Origin: Cristatella mucedo
Taxonomy: Eukaryota > Bryozoa > Phylactolaemata > Cristatellidae
Length of the DNA: 64,000 bases
Assembly: GCA_009760855.2 (NCBI GenBank)
Contig: WPIO01000066.1
Coordinates: forward strand, 1,512,501-1,576,500
Direction: 5' to 3'
Translations under genes and position numbers: made by a program
Notes under the pieces: generated by a model
Database searches by the model: none
Told to the model about the DNA's origin: nothing
The model's input: only the letters and a program-made list of their open reading frames with translations
Shown here: positions 56,395 to 64,000 of the stretch, piece by piece
How the letters are laid out: each line of letters starts with the position of its first letter
How positions within the stretch are numbered: the first letter of the stretch is position 1

Positions 56395-57672
56395 GATCAG
56401 GTCTACAGTCAATTCCTCATATTTTCTGCTATGTAACGAATCTAAAGTTCTTGCTTGTTAGACAGTGATAATAGATCTGAATAAGTCCATACATTGGTAA
56501 CATTCCTACTCGACGGCGTTCACTCACTGCTTGCTGGTATACCGTCTGTGCAATCAAGTTGTAACAGCTGGTGCAAAACTCTGCAGCTATGGTTGCCTGT
56601 CATGATCGTCTCAGTTGCTACATCCTACCACTTTTCGCCGACCTGCACCTGCTACCAATAAAGCAACTAATCGACTTGAAGGCTCTGTCTGTTCTAAAGC
56701 AGTTCTGCTCAACTGATTAGGTCTTTATTTTCTTAGGCCCAAGTCTTACAAACAGATCTACTTACTACCCAACCAGGCAAAGCTCCATACAATCAGCGTT
56801 TTGGAATCAATTTCTTCACCTATACCTCATGCGTAATTCAAATGCTTTCGAGACCGTGCGTTTAGTTCCCATGCTACAAAATCTGGAGCGCACTCCCAAA
56901 AAGTGTCACGACATCCCATGACTTGATCACACTTACAATGTAATGTATCTCCGTCAGTAACTCCACAAAGTCAAAAAGACCACGTGGGTGTTACGCAGGA
57001 GAGTCTTGTATAGCGAACTCACAGCCTAAGCGGCTTTCGGTACGCATTCGGTAGCCAACAGACTTCGTCTCACGCAACAAAGAGAAAGTGGGTAGCATAG
57101 CAGAGTTAGGAGAGCAGTTGAGCTAGTGATTAGCATATAAATAGCAGCTCAGGACCGCTGAAAAAGATGTGCAATAGTCGGCAGTTGGAGAGTAGATGTC
57201 GTTGCGTAAGAATTGTGGAAGCGAGTTCCACAGTCTAGGACCTGCAGAGCTAAAGCTTCTGTTGCCAACAGTCTTTAAGCGGAGGAGTGGGACAGCTAAT
57301 TTATTGTCCACACAGGACCTGAGGGTGCGAACAGGCTGAAACTGATGCAGCAGTTCAGCTAGGTACGAAGGAGCCAAGCCGTGGCGGGCCTTGCGGGTCA
57401 GCGTAAGAACTTTGCTCTGTATCCTTTGCTCAACCGGCAACCATCCTAGCTCTTTCAGCAAAGGTGACACGTGCTCAAACCAAGAATAAATAAAAGTACC
57501 TATTTAGGACAACAGCATTTTGTGGGTCTCTATAATTCGTCCTTTATGTACTCATGGGTGCTAACACTGTGTATGCTGCCACTTTCGTGATTTCTGTGCA
57601 GCAATTTTAAAGCGCCTAGAAAGTGATCGAGTCCTCTGAGGGCGCTTTATTAAATGTATTAATAATAGTACT
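56395..57672 (+). mobile_element. LINE-A copy split by an antisense LINE-B
   Basis: Pieces 56395-56936 (gatcaggtctacagtcaa to catgacttgatcacactta) and 57481-57672 (agtacctatttaggac to the ATT-like tail) read on into each other. The segment between them is LINE-B on the minus strand. Confidence 0.85.
56937..57480 (-). mobile_element. LINE-B 3' end inserted into LINE-A
   Basis: The minus strand starts at GFEHVSPLLKELGWLP, is open for 115 codons (57123-57470) through GPRLWNSLPQFLRND, and ends at aactgacggagatacattacatt. Very similar to 55380-55930 on the plus strand. Confidence 0.92.
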
Positions 57673-57674
57673 AA

Positions 57675-57924
57675 TATTAAACTTACTTGACTGCAAACCA
57701 TCTGCATCTGGAAAAAGAAGCCGTTACTTCTCTAAGCTTCTGGGCGTAGACCAGAAGGAATTCTTTGAAAGAGGCTATATTTTCACCGGACCCTGACTTC
57801 GGAAGGCAGCGTTCAAGCAAATACTTGACACAGCTCATTCTTTTTAGTTTATTCGTAAATTGAATGAAATCTCCGTGACTCTGCACATGAAAAGACTGTA
57901 TTGAAACAGGCTTTTCAAGGTTCA
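57675..57924. other. No gene recognised
   Basis: An 80-codon minus-strand frame with no recognised motif; treated as chance. Confidence 0.35.
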
Positions 57925-58050
57925 AGAGAAATTAATCTCTATTGAGGCGCGTAACATATGCCTCGGGGCTTGAGCCCACGTCCTCAGCCAGACCTTGGTC
58001 GGGGCGAGAGCACCTTAACCACTGGACCTAATCAGCTAGGCTGCATAAGT
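57925..58050 (-). mobile_element. SINE-2 copy
   Basis: Minus strand: tggttagctgattaggtcc-like head (gcctagctgattaggtccagtgg), ggttaaggtgctctcgcc (A-box region), a B-box-like gtgggctcaagcccc, then catatgttacgcgcctcaatagagattaattt. Confidence 0.7.
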
Positions 58051-58054
58051 GAGA

Positions 58055-58718
58055 GAATTAAGGCTACCGATTGAACCTGAGTGCATATTAAGAAGCTATC
58101 TCTGTAGGCTGTAGAAATTCTCACATAGTTAAGAAATCCAAGTCCAAAATGTATTAGAAAGATTGAGTTATAGCTCGACAGCAATGCAGATGCACTGGCG
58201 ACTGTAGCTTTCTGAATCTTGCCAAGGTTCAAAAGGAGACATACAGACCATCTTAAAAGTGTATCCTGTAATTTGGACTTAAGCAATACAAGAGTCCTTA
58301 AAAGCTTGTCAATAGCTGCACTGATTTTAACTAGTTGCTCTTGATGCCTCTCTGCGTCTTTCAGAATACTGGTAAAATAACGGAAATTCTACGTTTTTTG
58401 CAGGCAAGTGCCGCTTAATGACTTTCATGACATCTACTGTTGGTATTTTAATCTCTTGCTGGGCCATTTAAAATAGGTGCATACATACGTGGTTCTCTTA
58501 ATGTTAACCAATTTAAATGACATTACTAAAACTTTTAACCGTCCTTACAAATTAAAAGCTCTACACAATTTAATAGGGACTTCCTGTTATCTTGTTTTTA
58601 TTGCAAGAAAAACTGACTTGGTAGAAGTGATCATCCTATTATTTAAAAGTAAATCTCTCAGCTAGATTAACCTGAAGCTCATTACCTATGTAACGAAATA
58701 TAATCTATGTGTTTACAG
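58055..58718. other. Upstream intron of the Ig gene; no exon seen
   Basis: AT-rich. I looked for a signal-peptide exon and found none. Pyrimidine-rich run and tttacag acceptor at 58711-58718 mark the end of the intron. Confidence 0.4.
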
Positions 58719-59120
58719 ATTATCCGTTTATTCTCACAGTACCAGTATGGGATGTCATATTCATGGTAGGAGTTCGGCAAACGCTGACATTGCAGGCTGA
58801 TTTCATTTTACTACCAGCAGTGCTAAGTCTAGAAAGAAAAAGTGATGGCCTTCATTCTGCAACAGCAAAAATCGTCAACTATGGGGAGCAGTGCGAATAC
58901 TCAAATGTCTCCCAATCTCAAGCAATCCTTTTCGTGCCTCAAATTGAGTGTTCATATGTGGAGGAATACGCAACGTACGACCTGAATTTGACTATATTTG
59001 TGTCGTCAATAACAGCATCTGACAGTGGCGTTTATGAATATGTATTGCTACTTCCTAATTTAGAAAGTGGAACGTATGACACTATTGCTAAGTCGACGGT
59101 TCAGTTGACTGTGATCACCC
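58719..59120 (+). CDS. Ig-superfamily gene, Ig exon 1 (non-canonical)
   Basis: A 402-bp exon (134 codons), acceptor tgtttacag at 58718, donor ACCC/GTAAGT at 59121; phase 1-1, as usual for Ig-domain exons. It starts after a split codon at YPFILTVPVW. Ig-fold signs are ASDSGVYEY (D-x-G-x-Y of strands E-F) and STVQLTVIT (strand G). The expected strand-F cysteine is replaced (YEYV), and cysteines lie instead at GEQCEY and IECSY, so a standard B-F disulfide is not formed. N-glycosylation motifs include NVS and NLT. The domain is probably extracellular, at the N-terminal side of a receptor or adhesion protein. Which family it belongs to is not clear. Confidence 0.6.
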
Positions 59121-60731
59121 GTAAGTATCTTCCTGATTGAGCCAGTAATTAGATTTATTTTTGGCGATACTTTAAAAAGATACATAGGTAATGCTGAATG
59201 AGAAGAAGCCTTTTTCGTTAAGCATTTTCACTTATAACAGGGCTGTAAGACTAAACATTGCAATTGGAAATGCTGTTTGCAGCTTTGGATGCAATGGAAC
59301 GAATTATCGTTCCAGGTGCCTCCCATCCCGTCTAATCACCACTGTCACAGCTCCACGGTGGTTCAGGTATGATCTCAGCGAGAGACTTTGGAGCAAAAGT
59401 TGGAATTAAAGAACATCCCTAATTGAAAAAACTTAAGCACCATGCACAACCGGGCACTGGTGGTTCCGGTTCTTTTCACCGCTTATTTTCTCCCTGTTAA
59501 CGATGCTGGGCACACTACTCTAGGTTTTCACTTTCCCTTTCAAGCAGAAGGCACTCACATCTGGCTTCACTTTTAACCTTCCTAGCCCTCCGGCACGTCC
59601 AATTACCACGAGCTTCTCGCTGCAGGTGTAGGTGGCATCAGCACACGGATGATAGCAAGCTCTCCTAGAATTCAAGAGGCTAAAAACAAAACTAACTAGT
59701 TATGGGAAAACCAAGTTCGATTTATAAATTGGAGAAGGCAACGCTCAAAATTGGTCGTATAAGCTTACCCATTGTTTCAGCAGCTGGAAAACTAGGCGTC
59801 CTTTTCCAAAGTGATCTTTCTTTCACTAGATGACCCCACTAGGTCCTCAGTCAACTCGCCTGCTATCCGATTCATGAAATTTCTAAACGAAGCTCGCTTA
59901 CACAGATTCTCTACATCCGGATCACTCCAGATTGATTCGTTACGTCTCGTCCAGATTTATGTCTATTTATGTAGCTCATTCCTGTTAGTCCGCCGGCCTG
60001 TGCAATCAGGCTCTTACTGTTGGGACAAAGCTCGGCAGCAATGTTTGTCTGTCATGCTGAGCATTTCCATATTAAAATGGAAATCTAGGCCGGCATTTTC
60101 AGCATACTGCGATATCGCTTAAATATGCCAGAACTACCTTTAAGCCTGAAATTACTTAACGCAGCTTTGTCAGGAGAACCTTACCGGAAAACAGTAGACT
60201 GATGATCTAGTACTTTCTGCTTCATTTCTTTAAGGCTAATTCCAACTCTTAAGCACTTTGGTTGTCATGTATTTCCTTGTCAGATAACCAGAAATAAGGT
60301 TCTTATTGGGCTTGTTAGCTTGTAAGTTCATCAACTGTTCTCCCCTTAAGAATTTTTGGTTTTAAGTTGAACTGTTGATCACAGCTTATCTGCTCTCAAC
60401 ACATCAGCATATGTACTCCGACGATGTCGGAATGATTGCTCAAAGCTATTACTTAAAGCCTTCAATTGCAAATTAATGCAAGTACCAACAGCTTCCCAAA
60501 GTGATCACAGCTAATATTATCTGGTATATATATTGTTGTAAAATTATGTCTAGTGCACTCGTGATAGTTGCTGCAATTACTTTAAGCAAATTGAATTGGG
60601 GCTGATTTAGCTCTTCTTAGATGCTCACTAAGATATATCGTCTTATCGATCTGACAAAAATCTGTGCGATCAATATTTTCAGGTTATAGTCACATAATTA
60701 AAAGCTATTGTAGTGTCGTTTCTTCTTATAG
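59121..60731 (+). other. Intron of the Ig gene
   Basis: Contains a decayed LINE-A piece at 59705-60060. The frame at 59191-59409 has no domain. Ends with ttcttcttatag. Confidence 0.55.
59705..60060 (+). mobile_element. LINE-A relic in the Ig-gene intron
   Basis: ggcaacgctcaaaattgg, ttcagcagctggaaaactaggcgtccttttccaaagtgat and ctcattcctgttagtccgcc correspond to LINE-A coding (LGVLFQSDLS). Strongly decayed. Confidence 0.75.
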
Positions 60732-61112
60732 ATCGCTGCCGGGCCTTGAATGTAAGCGCCGATGATGGTACATATCTGACAACTGTCGGAGAAAGCTTAT
60801 TCGTGACATGTGTAGGACTTTGCTTCGTCCGGAACCCACAAGTCGTTATTGGTATAGGAGCTGCAAGTGCCGCAGCAGCAGATTCGCTTAACGTGGGATG
60901 TAATTTAGGAAATTTGACTACAAACGTTCAAACTCACGAAAAAAATCTTGCTTCCAACTGCAGCAGTCTTAACTTTAACCAATCTGAAAGAAGTACTATT
61001 AAAGCCACATTCCGATTTGAGAATGTAACCACAAAGTTGGAGGGCGACTACAAGTGTTATGTGAGATCCTATGAACAACTCTCCGAATACAGTTTTATAA
61101 TACTGGTGCAAC
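60732..61112 (+). CDS. Ig-superfamily gene, Ig exon 2
   Basis: A 381-bp exon (127 codons), phase 1-1: acceptor cttcttatag at 60731, donor CAAC/GTGAGC at 61113. Begins RCRALNVSADDGTYLTTVGE and goes on to SLFVTCVG (strand B Cys). LEGDYKCYVRSY is a classic D-x-Y-x-C strand F, followed by YSFIILVQ (strand G). The two cysteines fit a V-type disulfide. An insertion with several Ala (GIGAASAAAADS) and NLT, NCS, NQS and NVT glycosylation motifs lie between. Joins exon 3 by an 87-base intron with the frame kept (C/GA). Confidence 0.7.
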
Positions 61113-61199
61113 GTGAGCATTTATTCCTTATTTGACGAAACACTTTCAGCTTTGACTATACAGTTGGCACTGCTAGAAGTTCGACATTGCCTTTTTTAG

Positions 61200-61517
61200 G
61201 ACCACCAGTACTGACATTACTTCACGACGTAGAATCGGATTTTGAAAACCACAACGAAGCATTTAACTTTACCTGCTTGGCAAGCGAAGGTCGTCCACCA
61301 GCAAATTTAATCTGGATTATAGATACTACTCGCATGCTTATAAATGTTACACACTCAGAGAGCCCGTTCCGAAATTTTCTGTCAACTGAGAGCACAACGA
61401 GTACCCTTCTTCTTGCTAAGAATCGTCACTTCGACCGAAAACAGGTGTCATGCCAAACAGCAGAGTATATGAATTTAAATAGGGCTATTTCTAAGCAGAT
61501 TGAAGTTCAAGTCTTCT
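61200..61517 (+). CDS. Ig-superfamily gene, Ig exon 3 (C2/CD80-like)
   Basis: A 318-bp exon (106 codons), phase 1-1: acceptor cctttttta g at 61199, donor TTCT/GTAAGT at 61518. After PPVLTLLHDVE comes FNFTCLASEGRPPANLIWII, a textbook C-x-A-x-G-x-P-x-W core of C2-set_2/CD80-like domains as in nectins, CADMs and similar adhesion molecules. KQVSCQTAEY gives the strand-F Cys. NFT and NVT are glycosylation sites. The exon ends in ISKQIEVQVF (strand G). The gene must go on: no transmembrane or cytoplasmic exon is found before the window ends. Confidence 0.75.
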
Positions 61518-62075
61518 GTAAGTAGGAAACCTTAAGTTCATGCTCGCGTGTTGCTGTAGAAGCCGAATTTGAGGTTTCACTGTCGCAGACTGCTAAATCG
61601 GAAAAGTCTTAACTGGCAGATAATTTAGATGTATATATGTGGTCTGTATATATCGTATGAAACGCTTAAGAATAAAAATTGCCTATGGCACAACCAATAC
61701 TGAGTCGTGTAGCGTCAAAACAGCGTCAACTACTGCTTTGTCTTTGCTGACACTTAAATCGTGCATGTGGAGTAGTCGTATTTAAACAAACGCAAGAAGC
61801 AGCACTGGCTTAGATTTTTTCAGCATGCGTGAACATTACCAGAGATTACAAGAGGCTCCACTGTAATTTAAATCGGTTACAGAGTTTATGTAAGTATACA
61901 TTTATATATGTATGCATTTGTCAGTTACCTATCCGTTCAGAGACGCTCTATACATGCATAAGCTTACCAATAAATCTTGGATGCAATGATCGATGGTACC
62001 ATTAATTGTAGTCCTCGTATGCCTATTGATATATTGATAGATGGTCGGTTATGATTTTGTGTATGTTTAATCAGC
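61518..62075 (+). other. Intron following Ig exon 3; no exon seen
   Basis: AT-rich with no open frame of note. Confidence 0.45.
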
Positions 62076-62079
62076 CTTG

Positions 62080-62925
62080 CCAGGCACAATCTAGAGTTTT
62101 ACTTCCATGCAAATGACACTAAGTGGTTCCGTTGCTTTTATCACGCTCAGCCCTCTCCGATGTCGTCTCCTTTCAAATCGCTTGCTGGATGTATTGACGA
62201 CATCCCCACGTAGATGACAGCCGATTACTTAAATGGAATGATGATGAAAACAACTTACTAGCTATCTCCGACCTCGTGTGATTCGACATTTGAAAGTATA
62301 AAGCTCACTATTGGCTATGTCATCATATTTTCTGTTGAATATCTGCGAAATCTAAGCGGCCTGTTCCGAAGTGACTGTTGACGAAGCGACAACCTAAGTC
62401 AAGTCTGCCTACTTTCAGCTAGATTGTATTGCTAAAGTTCAGGCTTGTTTAAAATGATACCATATGTAAATTGGTCCATCGATTTTTGACTTCCCGTCTC
62501 TACTTCTACAACTCACTGCTTGCTGTTAAATCGGCTTTTGCAGGGAGGAATTTGCATCTTGTGAAAAACTGCAGGTAGCCTTGTCTGTTTTTAGTTTGGC
62601 AGCTGCCGCATCTCACATGTTTTTCCAACCTGCAATACATACCAGTCACACAAGGCATCTATTTCAAAGTTTGTTCACTTACTTTTAGGTCCCTTTATAT
62701 TTTTGCTCCCGCCTACCTATCAGATCAACTCCCCCCATTGTACAATTACATTTTGGAAAGTAATCGCTTACATATATCTCGTGAAAACCTCAAATCCTTT
62801 GAAGACGGTGCCTTTAGTTTGTATGTTCCCAAAGCTTGGAACTCGCTTCAGACTTGTGTTAACGTGACCATATTTAAAAAGAAAGTAAAGAATGAAAGAT
62901 GTATGTATTGTACAGAGCCTTAATC
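62080..62925 (+). mobile_element. LINE-A relic, about 850 bp
   Basis: From an RT active-site remnant (gttttacttccatgcaaatgacactaag) to the ORF2 end (IPRTNLKSFGD-like SRENLKSFEDGAFSLYVPKAWNSL). Many indels; the 3' tail is missing. Confidence 0.85.
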
Positions 62926-62929
62926 AGAT

Positions 62930-64000
62930 CATTGAAATATGAGATAACGCAACTTATTTGTGGGTGACATACTATTGCCAATATGGAATCCAAATAAGAT
63001 ATTCGGAAGCAGCTTGGCAATGGCTGCTTACTTTACAACTGCGGGCGAAACGTGCGAAAATGACGAGTCCTCCATCAGAATTGATCAGTTTAGGGTTATG
63101 AATGTATAAGAAACTTTTCAGGGTGAAGTCAGTGCTGTTATCAAGCAGTGAAATTATCCGTGGCACAAAAGGTCATATATAATAGGCAGCCTTCTAACGG
63201 TCAGCTGGTCTAAAACCGAAGAAGGCTTACTGGCTAAGGCTAAAACCTGTACCTTCGTTTCAAGAGTGCGAAGGTCAAAGGAAAAACAGAGATGGTTGAA
63301 TATGGTCTAAAGAATGGTTTTGGTTAACGTACCCTGATAGCAGGCATCGTTTACCAACTGGATGGCAAATGATGTTGCTTCGCGAGTTCGTAAGCTAGAG
63401 GTGTTTTGAATAACCCCTGTGTGCCATGTACCCTTTTGAAGGAATTTTTAATAAAAAATCTTGCCATAATATTTCTCTGCTTCTGTGACTGAATTCAGGG
63501 AGCCTGACTTTTTATAAACTCAAATAAGGGTTTTTGAATGAGGATTGACTCTAGAATAATAAGTAAATGCTGGTTTTAAATGTTCCTACTAATATTTTCA
63601 TCTATGACATTCCGAAGTGGTCAGACCTAGGCTTTTAAATTTTTGTAAATGATCTATCAAACATCACAGAGCTACATTCCTCTTGTAATCGTCACTAACT
63701 CGAATTCCTACCCACTGGCTTCACATAGCGGATGGTCGACGTTGGGAGCAATTCATTGATAGTGTAAACGATGCCTCAAGTATTTGCTCTACATCGTGCC
63801 TTCTTTTTGCATTTGAGGGTCAGGATTTCCATGTACGTGGTAGGCTCTCTTAGCACTATCAACGGTACCAGCTGAGGCCACTTTCTCCCCTCTGTGTAAG
63901 CCATATTGTGCTTAAGAATAACTATTAGAATATTGCTGAGTACTATTCGGCGTCAGTAACACTACTCTCTATTTAAAAGCTATAAATTCTCTCTTTTCTG
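62930..64000. other. No gene recognised
   Basis: AT-rich to the end of the window. If the Ig gene goes on, this is still intron. Confidence 0.4.

Overview
The window looks like intron- and repeat-rich metazoan nuclear DNA. Spliced exons with GT/AG borders are visible, as are two LINE families, tRNA-derived SINEs, a hAT relic, and long CA, GA and TA microsatellites. Most of the sequence is AT-rich and non-coding, with a few GC-rich islands at about 5.1-5.7, 7.4-9.3, 10.1-11.0, 12.7-15.2 and 34.1-34.4 kb. There are no bacterial operons, rRNAs or convincing tRNA genes. The presence of an FRS2-like adaptor and an immunoglobulin-superfamily gene argues for an animal. I cannot name the species; an invertebrate, perhaps a lophotrochozoan, is a guess.

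Two loci look like real host genes. (1) On the minus strand, three candidate coding exons (10969-10121, 9237-8554 and 7704-7438) encode FRS2-like signalling-adaptor sequence. Each is a multiple of three long and in phase 1-1, so they join in frame. The 10.1-11.0 kb exon has an N-myristoylation start (MGSRSS) but a PTB domain missing its core. The 8.5-9.2 kb exon has a whole IRS-type PTB domain but has lost that start. The 7.4-7.7 kb exon matches the C-terminal half of the first exon. This is a tandem duplication followed by unequal decay, with a LINE in the intron of one copy. A CpG-rich region with a strong splice donor at 12854 is a plausible 5' untranslated exon. (2) On the plus strand, three Ig-domain exons (58719-59120, 60732-61112 and 61200-61517), all in phase 1-1, form the extracellular part of an Ig-superfamily protein. 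Its signal peptide and membrane exons are not seen.

The rest is mostly mobile DNA. LINE-A (L2/CR1-like, ATT-repeat tail) has about 28 copies on both strands. LINE-B (CAA-repeat or CATTAC tail) has about 8. The best LINE-B copy, at 16.9-19.3 kb, keeps endonuclease and part of the reverse transcriptase. Many copies are nested (43-44, 51-53, 54.5-56 and 56.4-57.7 kb). Two SINE families are present. SINE-2 shares a 3' stem-loop with LINE-A, which suggests that LINE-A mobilises it. A decayed hAT transposon of the GTF2IRD2/ZBED type fills the first 2.1 kb.

The oddest elements are a roughly 1.05-kb insertion at 33.58-34.63 kb, which carries degenerate TTTAGGG arrays, GC-rich terminal blocks and an exon-like alanine-rich ORF; a perfect 20-bp hairpin at 14.07-14.12 kb; and a 24-bp minisatellite with a 120-bp higher-order period at 13.4-13.9 kb. 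All calls come from reading the sequence; no database search was run.
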